Below, piece after piece: positions 9,032 to 17,798 of a stretch of 64,000 nt of DNA; the stretch's first letter is position 1; each line of letters begins with the position of its first letter. Source of the stretch: Paraburkholderia flava (GTDB taxonomy: Bacteria > Pseudomonadota > Gammaproteobacteria > Burkholderiales > Burkholderiaceae). The notes beneath the pieces are model-generated. The model had not been told where the DNA came from. It did no database searches and saw nothing but the letters and a program-made list of their open reading frames with translations. The position numbers and the translations under genes were made by a program. The stretch covers positions 2,084,193 to 2,148,192 of the forward strand of contig NZ_SMRO01000001.1 of NCBI RefSeq assembly GCF_004359985.1. The letters run 5' to 3'.

Positions 9032-9970
9032 ATGTCCGTCTCGCTTTCCACGTTTCCCGCGTTTTTCATTCCGTCGACCGTGCGTCGCGTCGCTGCCTGC
9101 GCCGCGCTGCTGCTGCTCGGCGCCTGCGCCGGCACGAAGCCGCCGACCTTCCAGCAGGAACTGTTCGACACCGGCGCGAGCCCATTCGCGCGCGGCTTCA
9201 ACGCGAGCACCGCGGACACCTGCGAAGGCGCGCGCCGCGCGCTGCTGAGCCAGGGCTACATGACGACGATGACGCGCAGCGACACCGTTGACGGCACGAA
9301 GAACTTCCAGCCGACCAGCGACTCGCACGTCGTCGTCGAATTCCACGTGGTGTGTACGCCGGGCATCGAGCAGACCAACTCGAGCGTCGTCTACGTGAAC
9401 GCGGTGCAGAACGGCTACGCGATGAAGAAGAGCGATACGTCGGCGAGCGTCGGGCTGAGCATCCTTGGGTCGCTGTCGCTGCCGATCCGCTCGAACAACG
9501 ACGCGATGGTCAAGGTGTCGAGCGAAACCATTCCGTCGGGCAAGTTCTACGAGCGCTTCTTCGCGCTCGTCGATCATTATCTGCAGACGGTCGTGCGGGC
9601 AGGGCCGGTGTCGGCGGAGAAGGTCGATGCGCGGCCGTTGCCGGGTGGGGATGTGCCGGTGGCGCCGGTGCCGGGTGTGGGGCTGGCTGTGCCTCTTACG
9701 GTGAGCCCGGCTACGACTCCGGCGGTAACCCCTGCTGTTGCTCCCGCTGCGGCTTCTGCTCCCAAACTGTCGTTGCCAGCCGTCGCGCCCGCAACAGCTG
9801 CTGCAGCCTCCGCAGTTGCCGCAACTCCGGCTGTAGCGATTCCGACACTCGCTGCGCCTGCCACATCGAAGCAGCCGGCTGTGCCGTCCTATACGCCCGA
9901 TGCAATCGAGCGCGCGGCTGCCGGCGGCGAAGCCGCGCAGGCCGCCAGCGATGCGGCGGCGGTGCATTGA
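9032..9970 (+). CDS. DUF2242 family lipoprotein
   Basis: The 312-residue protein has a lipoprotein signal with lipobox LLGAC, Cys at residue 32. The conserved part (residues about 45-200) has the pattern FARGFNASTADTCEGARRALLSQGY, which I associate with DUF2242 proteins of Burkholderiales. From about residue 205 the protein turns into a low-complexity Ala/Pro/Val-rich tail, a likely flexible linker in the periplasm. A TACAAT hexamer at 8936-8941 is a possible -10 element. Function unknown. Confidence 0.78.
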   Translation: MSVSLSTFPAFFIPSTVRRVAACAALLLLGACAGTKPPTFQQELFDTGASPFARGFNASTADTCEGARRALLSQGYMTTMTRSDTVDGTKNFQPTSDSHVVVEFHVVCTPGIEQTNSSVVYVNAVQNGYAMKKSDTSASVGLSILGSLSLPIRSNNDAMVKVSSETIPSGKFYERFFALVDHYLQTVVRAGPVSAEKVDARPLPGGDVPVAPVPGVGLAVPLTVSPATTPAVTPAVAPAAASAPKLSLPAVAPATAAAASAVAATPAVAIPTLAAPATSKQPAVPSYTPDAIERAAAGGEAAQAASDAAAVH

Positions 9971-10004
9971 TCGATTGATGACGCGGCTGCGCTGAACCTC
10001 GCGC

Positions 10005-10031
10005 CTGGCCGCACGCGCCCCATGCGGCCAG
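10005..10031. terminator. Hairpin after the DUF2242 gene, no U-run
   Basis: CTGGCCGCA at 10005-10013 pairs perfectly with TGCGGCCAG at 10023-10031 around a 9-nt loop, 35 bp after the stop codon. There is no T-tract, so it may be a weak or Rho-assisted stop. Confidence 0.4.
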
Positions 10032-10192
10032 CCTCATCCTCGTCGCCCTCCGACGAAGCCGCACAAAAAATTTCTCCTCCGCTGTAACCGCCCGGCCGGC
10101 TCCGCCGAACTACCCCTCCGATACCCCATCGGTCGACCCGCTACGCGAGGGTCGCGGTTCGGCCTGTCCTTTCTCTTTCTGCCGGAGCCAGC

Positions 10193-11410
10193 ATGCAACC
10201 TTCCAATCCTCTCCGCTTCCGGGCGTCCACCGCGACGTACGTGTCCGCCACCGTCCTGTTGTCCGCTTTGCTCGCGGCCTGTGGCGGCGATGTCCACGAT
10301 ACGTCGGCGCCCGTTCCGCAACTGTTCGCGCAAACCAACGACACGACCAACGAACTGCTGCACTTCATGCGCAACGCGGACGGCACGCTGACCGCGAAGG
10401 CGACCGTGCCGACGGGCGGCAAGGGTACTAACGGCGTCAACTACTTCATGGGCAACGCAGTCGCGCCCGATGCGCTGACCAGCAACAACAGCGTGATCGT
10501 GTCGCCGGACGGCGCGCGCCTCTTCGTTGCGAATGCCGGTGACAACACGGTCAGCGTGCTGTCGATCGACAAGGCGTCGGGCAACCCGACCCTGCTCGCG
10601 GTGTCGCCGACGGGCGGCACGCGTCCGACGTCGCTCGCGTTTCACAACGGCGTGCTGTACGTGACGCATCAGCAGGGCGCGACGGAACTCGGCGCGTATC
10701 GCGTCGGCGACGATGGCAAGCTCACGCAGATCGGTCAGTACGCTGTCGTGCAGCAGGACGCGCTGCCGACCCAGGTGGCCGTGAGCCCGGACGGCAAGTT
10801 CGTCGTCGTGAACGGGTTCCTGCGTACGCTGACGCCGGTCCAGCCCGCCAACACGCTGCTCGCGTTTCCGATCAATGCGGACGGGACGCTCGGCACGTCG
10901 GTCGCGACGACGTCGGTGGGCACGGGGCCGTTCGGCGGACGCTTCGGGACCGGCGCGATGGCGGCGACCTTCGTGGTATCGGATGCGGCGGGCGTGACTG
11001 CGAGTTCGTATTCGCTCGCGTCGAGCGGCAGCTTCACGGCGTTGAGCGGACCGCTCGCGGTGACGGGGCAGGCGGCGCCGTGCTGGGTCTCGTTGACACC
11101 GGACAACCGGTTCGCGTACATCGGCAACGGCAGCGGCGCGGTGTCGCTGTTCTCGATCGACGGCAGCGGCAAGCTCGCGCTCGTCAATGCAACGGCGGCG
11201 AGTGAACCGGCGACGTCGACTGCATCGACGTCGAGTTTCGCGAACGATTCGTGGATCAGCCCGGATGGCAAGTTCCTGTATCAGGACTACGCCGGCGACG
11301 ACAAGATCGTCGTCTATTCGATCGCCAGCAGCGGTGCGTTGACGAAGCTCGGCGAGCAGCCGGCGAACACGCAGTCGAAGATCAGTTTGCAGGGGTTGGC
11401 GGGGATTTGA
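10193..11410 (+). CDS. Lactonase-family beta-propeller lipoprotein
   Basis: The 405-residue protein has a lipobox (LLAAC, Cys30). The body consists of repeated blade-like units such as SPDGARLFVANAGDNTVSVLSID and TPDNRFAYIGNGSGAVSLFSID, the signature of the seven-bladed 6-phosphogluconolactonase-like (Lactonase, PF10282) fold. An export signal makes a sugar-phosphate lactonase role unlikely; the closest use is a periplasmic, membrane-anchored propeller of unknown ligand. It is followed by an unrelated, more weakly GC-rich block. Confidence 0.82.
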   Translation: MQPSNPLRFRASTATYVSATVLLSALLAACGGDVHDTSAPVPQLFAQTNDTTNELLHFMRNADGTLTAKATVPTGGKGTNGVNYFMGNAVAPDALTSNNSVIVSPDGARLFVANAGDNTVSVLSIDKASGNPTLLAVSPTGGTRPTSLAFHNGVLYVTHQQGATELGAYRVGDDGKLTQIGQYAVVQQDALPTQVAVSPDGKFVVVNGFLRTLTPVQPANTLLAFPINADGTLGTSVATTSVGTGPFGGRFGTGAMAATFVVSDAAGVTASSYSLASSGSFTALSGPLAVTGQAAPCWVSLTPDNRFAYIGNGSGAVSLFSIDGSGKLALVNATAASEPATSTASTSSFANDSWISPDGKFLYQDYAGDDKIVVYSIASSGALTKLGEQPANTQSKISLQGLAGI

Positions 11411-11568
11411 TGCAGGTAGAGGTTGGAGCGCTGGCCGATTCGCCGACGTGCGGGTCGAGCTGGCGCATATGCGCGGCGCCGCCATCGCGCACTCGTCGAC
11501 AACGCTCCCGTTACCGGGCAACATTAAGCCAGCGATGAGTCTTGGTCTGACCAGGGAGTGCTGGAAAC

Positions 11569-12051
11569 ATGAAAATCGGTGAACTTGCGGAGCGCACGGG
11601 CCTTTCCGCTTCACGTATTCGCTTTTATGAAGGTATCGGGCTGCTGAAGGTCGAACGTGAGTCGAACGGCTATCGGACGTATTCATCACAAGCCGTGCTG
11701 ATGCTCAATCTGATTGCGGCCGCACAGCGGGACGGCTTCACGCTGGACGAGATTCGTACGTTGGTGCCGCCCGATCTGACGCAATGGGAGCACGACTCAC
11801 TGCTCGAAGCACTGCGCGGCAAGGTGCAGGACATCGAATCCCTGCAAACGCAACTGGCGCAACGCAAGGCGCGCCTCGTCGCGCTCGTGGCGGAGATAGA
11901 AGCCAAACCCGACGACATGGACTGCGGGGACAATACGAAGAGAGTGCTGTCCCGGATGCAATCGGGGGAAATGAAAACGCCGGCACGGGCGGCCGAAAAT
12001 CTCACGCCGCTTCGCAACGCGAAACAGCAGCGGCAGGTCAAGCGCGGTTAA
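11569..12051 (+). CDS. MerR family transcriptional regulator
   Basis: The 160-residue protein has the MerR DNA-binding helix-turn-helix at residues 1-70 (KIGELAERTGLSASRIRFYE, then GYRTYSSQ) and a dimerisation coiled coil at about residues 80-120. The C-terminal effector part carries one Cys in the MDCGDNTKR segment; a classic metal-binding Cys pair is not seen. It converges on the DJ-1-like gene that follows. Its target is not evident from the sequence. Confidence 0.9.
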   Translation: MKIGELAERTGLSASRIRFYEGIGLLKVERESNGYRTYSSQAVLMLNLIAAAQRDGFTLDEIRTLVPPDLTQWEHDSLLEALRGKVQDIESLQTQLAQRKARLVALVAEIEAKPDDMDCGDNTKRVLSRMQSGEMKTPARAAENLTPLRNAKQQRQVKRG

Positions 12052-12091
12052 GGGCGCTTCAACACCTGCCGCGCGGCCTCCGTGCCGATCG

Positions 12092-12775
12092 TCACAATAG
12101 TGACGCGACCTGCTCGGCCGTCGCCCTGGCGGACTGCGGGTTTTGCCCTGTCACCAGCCGACCGTCGGTGACGACCTTCGAGACGAAGGGGAGCAGGCCT
12201 TTTTCGTAGCGTGCTCCGCGCCGCTTCATCTCCTCTTCGGCGTTGTAGGGCACTTTTTTCGCGACGCCTGCCAGCACTTCTTCCACCCACGAATACCCGG
12301 TGACCCGGCGCCCTGCAACGAGCAGGGTGCCGTCCGAGAGTGTCGTATTGAGCAGTCCGCAGTAGCCATGACAGACGGACGAGACGATCCCGCCTCGCTC
12401 GTAAATATCCCGCGTAATTCGCTGCAGGCCGACATGATCGGGGAAGTCCCACATGACGGCGTGCCCGCCCGTGAAATAGATCGTATCGAAGTCCGCCGGA
12501 TCAATCTGGTCCGGGCGCGCCGTCGTCGCCAGAAGTGCCTGGCGGTCCTTGTCGGTCAGCCACGCTTTCACGGACGCATCGGACATCGGCCATCTGAGCG
12601 AGCGTGGTTCCAGCGGCGAGACGCCGCCTTTCGGGCTGACGAGGCGCTGGTCATATCCTTTTTCGGCGAAGACGTGCCAGGCATGCGTCAGCTCGGATAG
12701 CCACAAGCCGGTCGGCTCGGCCTGGTCGGCATAGCTGGCGACGTTGCTGACGACGTGCAGTATGCGTTTGGTCAT
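12092..12775 (-). CDS. DJ-1/PfpI family protein, cytoplasmic (Hsp31-like)
   Basis: The 227-residue protein belongs to the class I glutamine amidotransferase-like DJ-1/PfpI superfamily. The nucleophile elbow is SVCHGYCG with Cys135, and the second conserved block is IYFTGGHAVMWDF. Members act as glyoxalases, deglycases or stress chaperones; which one applies here cannot be read from sequence. There is no signal peptide. It is the last gene of a minus-strand run behind the monooxygenase (84 bp gap). A second, exported homologue lies at 15328-16134 and shares the same blocks, including TGQNPQS near the C-terminus. Confidence 0.87.
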   Translation of the reverse strand: MTKRILHVVSNVASYADQAEPTGLWLSELTHAWHVFAEKGYDQRLVSPKGGVSPLEPRSLRWPMSDASVKAWLTDKDRQALLATTARPDQIDPADFDTIYFTGGHAVMWDFPDHVGLQRITRDIYERGGIVSSVCHGYCGLLNTTLSDGTLLVAGRRVTGYSWVEEVLAGVAKKVPYNAEEEMKRRGARYEKGLLPFVSKVVTDGRLVTGQNPQSARATAEQVASLL

Positions 12776-12859
12776 GTTGCCGCTCCTTTTGGGTCTGCTA
12801 CCTGAACCTGTCGCAATCCCATCGAAACCTCTCTGCCCCGGAGTATGTCTAGCGTAACG

Positions 12860-14341
12860 CTATGCCTGCGCCGATTCGGCAACATAGCCCGTGGGGTCGA
12901 AGTGCCCGTTGCGATGACGATAGTCATGCGCGAAGCTGGGCCAGATGAGCGTCAACTTTCGACTGCGTGGATCGAGGTACCAGCTCTTGCATCCCTGACT
13001 GAGCCATACCGTATCGGCAGCGCTCGCTTGCAGCTGGTCCGAATAGCGTGCCTGCTCGGTGGCCAGCGGCTCCAGAGGTTCGCCCCCAGTGCGATCGATC
13101 CATTCCAGTGCGTCCATCACGTATTCGATCTGACTCTCGATAATATAAATGGTGGAGTTGTGCCCCAGACTGGTATTCGGTCCGTTGAGCACAAAGAGAT
13201 TCGGAAAGCCGTTCACCGTCGTCGATGCATAGGCCTCCATACCGGACTGCCAGTGCTCTGCCAGGCTACGTCCGTCAGCGCCACATACGAGCCCCGCATA
13301 AGGCGGTATCGCCGCCTCGAACCCCGTGCAGAAGATCAACACGTCCACGTCGAATCGCGCACCGCTGGCCGCAACCGCAGTCCCTCCTTCGACGCGCTCC
13401 AAAGCCGCGTTTTCCAGCGTAACGTTATCGCGCAGGAACGTCGGGTAGTAATCGTTCGACAGCAATACCCGCTTGCAGCCGATTTCGTAATCGGGAGTCA
13501 GCTTTGCACGCAGCGCTGGGTCGGAGATCTGTCGCGCCAGATGCGCGAGGGCGTCGCGCTTGTTCTCCGCCAGATAACGCGGCACGCTACGCCGGGAAGC
13601 AAACGTGTTCTCAAGCATCCAGAAAATATCGTCACGTAGCTTCCGCATCGTCGACGGATCCCGACGGAACATCTGCCTCTCGGCTTCGGTAAAAGCGCGA
13701 TCCGGGCGCGGAATAATGTATGGGGCGCTGCGCTGAAACACGACCACTTGTCCAGCCAGCCTGGCGACTTCCGGAACGATCTGGATCGCCGATGCACCGG
13801 ACCCCACGATACCGATTCGCTTGCCTTCCAGTGATGCGTCATGACGCCAGCGCGCCGAATGAAACACCTGACCGGAGAATCTATCCAGACCCGGGATGGA
13901 TGGGAGGCTTTCGTCGGCCAGATGACCGGTACCGGTAATGAGGATTTTCGCCTGCACTTCACCGTCTGGCGTATCGAGTCTCCATACCTTGGCCTCTACA
14001 TCCCAGGCTGCGTTTGCGACCGGTGAATTGAAGCGCACATGAGGAATCAAACCCTCTTCGCGAGCCACCGTTTTCATGTAGGCATGAATCTCGGGGCCAG
14101 GCGAGAACAAACGTGTCCACTCTGGATTGAGCCGGAACGAAAACGAGTAAAGCGGCGAGGGGACGTCACAGGCCGCGCCGGGATAAGTATTGTCGCGCCA
14201 GGTACCGCCAATCTCGTCGGCGCGCTCCAGGATGACGAGGTCGTCTTTCCCCGCCCGTTTCAGGCGCGCTCCCATGCCGAGCCCGGCAAAGCCCGTACCG
14301 ATGATGGCTATTTCAAACGTATTCCTGAGCGAATCAGTCAT
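12860..14341 (-). CDS. Flavin-dependent monooxygenase, Baeyer-Villiger type
   Basis: This 493-residue protein has the FAD Rossmann motif GTGFAG at residues 15-20, with the EIGGTWRDNTYPGAACD block typical of Baeyer-Villiger and flavin-containing monooxygenases. A second Rossmann motif for NADPH (GSGASA) follows at 180-185. The fingerprint FxGxxxHxxxW is present at residues 155-165, though the next residue is Arg rather than the usual Pro or Asp. Such enzymes insert oxygen next to a ketone to give an ester or lactone. The alpha/beta hydrolase gene immediately upstream (10 bp) would cleave that ester. Substrate unknown. Confidence 0.9.
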   Translation of the reverse strand: MTDSLRNTFEIAIIGTGFAGLGMGARLKRAGKDDLVILERADEIGGTWRDNTYPGAACDVPSPLYSFSFRLNPEWTRLFSPGPEIHAYMKTVAREEGLIPHVRFNSPVANAAWDVEAKVWRLDTPDGEVQAKILITGTGHLADESLPSIPGLDRFSGQVFHSARWRHDASLEGKRIGIVGSGASAIQIVPEVARLAGQVVVFQRSAPYIIPRPDRAFTEAERQMFRRDPSTMRKLRDDIFWMLENTFASRRSVPRYLAENKRDALAHLARQISDPALRAKLTPDYEIGCKRVLLSNDYYPTFLRDNVTLENAALERVEGGTAVAASGARFDVDVLIFCTGFEAAIPPYAGLVCGADGRSLAEHWQSGMEAYASTTVNGFPNLFVLNGPNTSLGHNSTIYIIESQIEYVMDALEWIDRTGGEPLEPLATEQARYSDQLQASAADTVWLSQGCKSWYLDPRSRKLTLIWPSFAHDYRHRNGHFDPTGYVAESAQA

Positions 14342-14351
14342 TGAAAAATCC

Positions 14352-15239
14352 TTAAGGATGATCGGCAGGAATGATCGTGCCTGCCGGATAGCGTTCGGGG
14401 TTCTCGTTAAACTGATCGATCACTTGACTGAGCTGCCCTGGGCGCTCGAATACCACGCCGTGTCCGCTGGCTATTTCGGCAAAGCGAGCATCGGAGATCG
14501 CACCGAACAACAGCTTGCTGTGCTCGATGGGCACCATCTGGTCATGGCTGCAACCGACGATCAAGGTCTTTGCCCGAATACTCGAGACCTGACTGGAGAG
14601 ATCGACCTTCTGGTTAAGCGCCATTTGCTGCGCGTCGAACGGTCCCGGCCGAATCATCTCGGTGATCGCATGCAGGCGTTCGGGCGAAAGGAAGTGGAAG
14701 AAGCCGTGACTGAAGGCACAGAAAACCGTGAAGTCGGCAATCGCCCGGCTTCCCGATTGATAGAGTTCCTGCCAGACCTTATTGCGGATCAACTGCTGGG
14801 CATCGGTCTTAAGCCAGCCTGCGATCAGAACCAGGTTGCTCACCAGGTCTGGGCGCGTCGATGCGATGCTTGCCGCGACCACGGCACCCAGCGAATAGCC
14901 GACCAGCGTTACCGCGCGGCCAGGCAATACGTGTTCGATGACCGCCTTTACCTGATCCTCAAGATCGCTCAAAGCTAGCGTCACGCCTTCGGCAGGAGGG
15001 GCGAAGTCCAGCGCCACTACGCGTTGTCCCGATTCGAGAATGGGAAACAGGAATCCGTAGTGACTCGCAGCGGTTCCGCCGGTGCCATGCACCAGCACCA
15101 CTGGGGCACGCTGATTGACGTCGGCAGTGGGCTCGCCGGAGTCGTAGTAGGTTACGTCGATGCCATTTACCCGGACACAGCCGCTTTCCGCTTTTGCGGA
15201 GACGGGTATGGCAAGAGCAGCTTGCCTCAGATCATTCAA
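14352..15239 (-). CDS. Alpha/beta hydrolase (esterase/lactonase-like)
   Basis: The 295-residue protein has the oxyanion-hole motif HGTGG at 51-55, the nucleophile elbow GYSLG with Ser116, an acid candidate in SHDQMVP near residue 231 and catalytic His260 in SGHGVV. There is no signal peptide. It is placed directly before the monooxygenase gene on the same strand, so hydrolysis of the ester or lactone made by that enzyme is the likely role. This pairing is known from ketone degradation pathways; substrate identity is inference. Confidence 0.88.
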   Translation of the reverse strand: MNDLRQAALAIPVSAKAESGCVRVNGIDVTYYDSGEPTADVNQRAPVVLVHGTGGTAASHYGFLFPILESGQRVVALDFAPPAEGVTLALSDLEDQVKAVIEHVLPGRAVTLVGYSLGAVVAASIASTRPDLVSNLVLIAGWLKTDAQQLIRNKVWQELYQSGSRAIADFTVFCAFSHGFFHFLSPERLHAITEMIRPGPFDAQQMALNQKVDLSSQVSSIRAKTLIVGCSHDQMVPIEHSKLLFGAISDARFAEIASGHGVVFERPGQLSQVIDQFNENPERYPAGTIIPADHP

Positions 15240-15327
15240 CTTGAATCCTCCTCAAAGAAGTCCGCTCATTGCGCTTTTGAAAACACACGTTAAAGGCAAC
15301 GGTCACGCTGTCTATGCGACCGGATCG

Positions 15328-16134
15328 TCAATTTCCGGCAGCTAACCGCTTAACCACGACCTCGCCGATTTCCTTGCTGGATTGCGGATTTTGTCCCGTG
15401 ATGATGCGACCGTCAGTCACGACATAAGACGTGAACGGGAAAAATGCCTTCGTGTAGTGAGCACCTTGACTTGTGAGCGCGTCCTGCAGCAGAAACGGCA
15501 CCTGAGACTTCATCCTCGACAGGGTCTCTTCGAAATTGGAGAATCCCGTAATGGTTTTGCCGTCGATCAACGGCTTGCCGTTTTCATCCTGCAGCGACAG
15601 TAATCCCGATACGCCATGGCACACCGCCGCGACGATGCCGCCCTGGCGATAGATCTGCTCGGTCACGCGCTTCAGATTCTTGTCGTCACGGAAGTCCCAT
15701 AACGTTCCATGACCACCCGTGAAATAAATCGCGTTGTAGTTCGCAGGATCGACGGCGCCGGCCGGCAGCGTCGTTTTCAATCTCGCCATGAAGGCAGGAT
15801 CGGCCAGATGCGCCCGGGCTGCGTCGTCGAGATAGAAGGATCCCAGGCTGCGCTGATCAATTGGAACCTCTCCACCCAGCGGGCTCACAAAATCCATTTG
15901 CAGCCCCGCTGCCTGGGCAACGTCGTAGAAGTGCGTGAGCTCCGTCAACCAGACACCTGTCGTGTCCGACCGCGAGGGAAACTTCGCATGGTTCGTCATG
16001 ACGACAAGGATCTTTCCGCTTAGGTGTGGTGTCGCCTCGCTTTGGGCTGTATCGGCTGCATGGGCGTATGCCCCTGCGAACAGAGTTGCAGCGATGGCTA
16101 CAAGCCAGCTCCGAAAAAAATGACGCTTAAACAT
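15328..16134 (-). CDS. DJ-1/PfpI family protein, exported
   Basis: The 268-residue protein is a DJ-1/PfpI homologue with a clear Sec signal peptide (residues 1-27, ending AHAAD). The nucleophile is Cys172 in AVCHGVSG, and IYFTGGHGTLWDF precedes it. It is paralogous to the cytoplasmic copy at 12092-12775: the segments around TGVWLTELTH, SPLGGEVP and TGQNPQSS align throughout. It is the first gene of the minus-strand run that continues into hydrolase and monooxygenase. A periplasmic DJ-1 protein is uncommon and suggests removal of a reactive carbonyl or protection of proteins outside the cytoplasm. Confidence 0.87.
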   Translation of the reverse strand: MFKRHFFRSWLVAIAATLFAGAYAHAADTAQSEATPHLSGKILVVMTNHAKFPSRSDTTGVWLTELTHFYDVAQAAGLQMDFVSPLGGEVPIDQRSLGSFYLDDAARAHLADPAFMARLKTTLPAGAVDPANYNAIYFTGGHGTLWDFRDDKNLKRVTEQIYRQGGIVAAVCHGVSGLLSLQDENGKPLIDGKTITGFSNFEETLSRMKSQVPFLLQDALTSQGAHYTKAFFPFTSYVVTDGRIITGQNPQSSKEIGEVVVKRLAAGN

Positions 16135-16404
16135 ATTTTCTTCCTCACATCTTCTTGATCGAATCTCTTTCTGCGCTCGCCATGCCGTTGATCTGCCGGC
16201 TAGCGCAAGCTATGCAAGCAGCAACATGGAGCGATTCCGATCAGATGCTAGGGTTAAAGCTATGTTGAAGGTCAAGGGGATTCGTCACGACGCTGATACT
16301 ACTTGCACGTTTAGCCTGGAGAAGGGGGGGTAGCCTGCTTAGGCGCGGGAGCGCGCTTCACCCGCAGTGAGGTACCGCGTCAACCGCTTAAGGGGTGTGT
16401 CCAA

Positions 16405-17472
16405 TCATTTCACGGCAACCACGCGATACTGTTGCGGCGTCGTTCCCGTCCAACGTTTGAACGCGTGCTGGAAAGCGCTTTGCTCGGTGTATCCGAGCAT
16501 GAATGCGATATCGGCCAGCGAGTGCTGCGACAGCGCGAGATAAGACTCGGCACGTTCACGGCGTACGTCGTCCAGGACATCGCGGAAAGCATACGCACAG
16601 TCGGACAGGCGCCGGTGAAGCGTACGCGAGGAGATTCCCATGCGTTGTGCGATATCGGCCATGCCTATGCGGCCTATCGTGAGGCCCTGAGTCAGCATGA
16701 CCTTCAGCTCGCGGATGAATTCCGGCTCATCGGCCAGTTGCCTCATCTGCGCATCGGCTTGGGCGCGGATGATGCGAGCCATTCCTGCGCTGGCCGTGAT
16801 AACCGGCGCATCGAGACACTCTGCGGGAAACGACAGTCGGGTCTGAGCCGCACCGAAATTGACCTTGCCACCGAAGAAGCGCTGATACGGGCCGGGGTCG
16901 CGCGGCGTGGCGAACTGGAAATCGACGTCCACCGGCGTGGTTTCCTGACCGGTTAGCAGACGGCACATTCTCACACGGGTCGTCATGATCAATTGCGCGA
17001 ACACAGGCGAGGGCACCGATGTTCCCGACCAGTCGAGCGGCATTTCAACGCGATCGCCGTGCTGGACCAGCAACGGCCGGCCAATGCCATGCAGCAGCCG
17101 CACATAGCGGTCGAATTGCGCAAGTGCCTCTGCGAAATTGGCACAACACATCACCACATAGCCCACTACGCCCAGATGGCGTGGCGCGATGAGAAGGCCC
17201 GCTTTGAAGCCCAGATCGGGGTCGGCGGTAACGGCCACGGCCCGTTCAAGAATGCCGAAATACTCGTCATGTGTCAGACGTAACGGCACGTCCACCGATT
17301 CGATCCCGGCAACCCGTGCCGCGCCGAAAAGCGCCTCGGGAGAATGTCCACAGGAACGCAGGTAATCCAGCAACAGGCCGACATAGTGTCCTGCCACCGT
17401 GCCGGCCCGCTTGTGATCGATCACGTCCATAGATCCTCGCGCTTCCTGTTGTTTCTTGTGGCGGGATTTCAC
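16405..17472 (-). CDS. AraC family regulator with arabinose-binding-type N-domain
   Basis: The 355-residue protein has the AraC C-terminal double helix-turn-helix at about 265-350 (ADIAQRMGISSRTLHRRL and LADIAFMLGYTEQSAFQHAFKRW). The N-terminal 200 residues match the ligand-binding region of OruR/ArgR-like AraC members (PF12625 type). A shorter start at Met15 (MDVIDHKRAG) is equally plausible. It lies between the monooxygenase run and the divergent acyl-CoA ligase gene, the usual place for an activator of both. Confidence 0.9.
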   Translation of the reverse strand: MKSRHKKQQEARGSMDVIDHKRAGTVAGHYVGLLLDYLRSCGHSPEALFGAARVAGIESVDVPLRLTHDEYFGILERAVAVTADPDLGFKAGLLIAPRHLGVVGYVVMCCANFAEALAQFDRYVRLLHGIGRPLLVQHGDRVEMPLDWSGTSVPSPVFAQLIMTTRVRMCRLLTGQETTPVDVDFQFATPRDPGPYQRFFGGKVNFGAAQTRLSFPAECLDAPVITASAGMARIIRAQADAQMRQLADEPEFIRELKVMLTQGLTIGRIGMADIAQRMGISSRTLHRRLSDCAYAFRDVLDDVRRERAESYLALSQHSLADIAFMLGYTEQSAFQHAFKRWTGTTPQQYRVVAVK

Positions 17473-17538
17473 AATGGATTGGCAAACGCTGTCAAGACAG
17501 GGAGCGCTTAGTAAAGCGAATCTTCGTGGCAGACCGAC

Positions 17539-17561
17539 CCACTACCCGATCGATGTAGTGG
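17539..17561. promoter_or_regulatory. Perfect 7-bp dyad, candidate operator
   Basis: CCACTAC at 17539-17545 and GTAGTGG at 17555-17561 form an exact inverted repeat with a 9-bp spacer, centred 78 bp upstream of the AraC-type start. It is a candidate binding site for that regulator; no second copy was found in the window. Confidence 0.35.
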
Positions 17562-17609
17562 CGCCCCGGCAAAAGAGGTGTAGCCGAAAAATACATTGGA
17601 GGTAGGGAC

Positions 17610-17675
17610 ATGCGTGGAAATTTATTCTGCTTGCTTCACTTGCGCGATCTGCTCTCTAGCGCTGCGCGTCGCTAA
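17610..17675 (+). CDS. Candidate 21-residue small ORF or leader peptide
   Basis: The ATG is preceded by GGAGGT at 17598-17603 with a 6-nt spacer, an optimal ribosome site, much better than that of the acyl-CoA ligase gene that starts 123 bp downstream. The peptide MRGNLFCLLHLRDLLSSAARR is short and basic at the end. It could be a leader peptide, a true small protein or chance. Conservation is unknown. Confidence 0.3.
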   Translation: MRGNLFCLLHLRDLLSSAARR

Positions 17676-17798
17676 CGCACCAGTCACAGTTCGCGCCTTA
17701 GCCGCAGCCTACCCGATTCCCCTTAACGCTGAATTTAACGAATGAGGTCATGGCACGCCGAAAGAGCGCTCCATGAATATTGCTTGAGCAAGACGACC

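Larger units (their letters stand above)
17473..17798. other. Divergent regulatory region between araC-type and acyl-CoA ligase genes
   Basis: This 326-bp gap separates the two divergent genes. It holds a perfect dyad at 17539-17561 and a short open frame with an ideal Shine-Dalgarno at 17610-17675, both listed separately, and a 4-codon open frame at 17773. No clear -35/-10 pair was recognised. Confidence 0.6.

Noticed and set aside
10034..11689. 551-codon minus-strand frame over the lactonase-like gene
   Set aside because: Low-complexity Arg-rich shadow without homology pattern.
17742..17798. Upstream extension of the acyl-CoA ligase
   Set aside because: FadD proteins begin at MNKPWL; the extension has no ribosome site.
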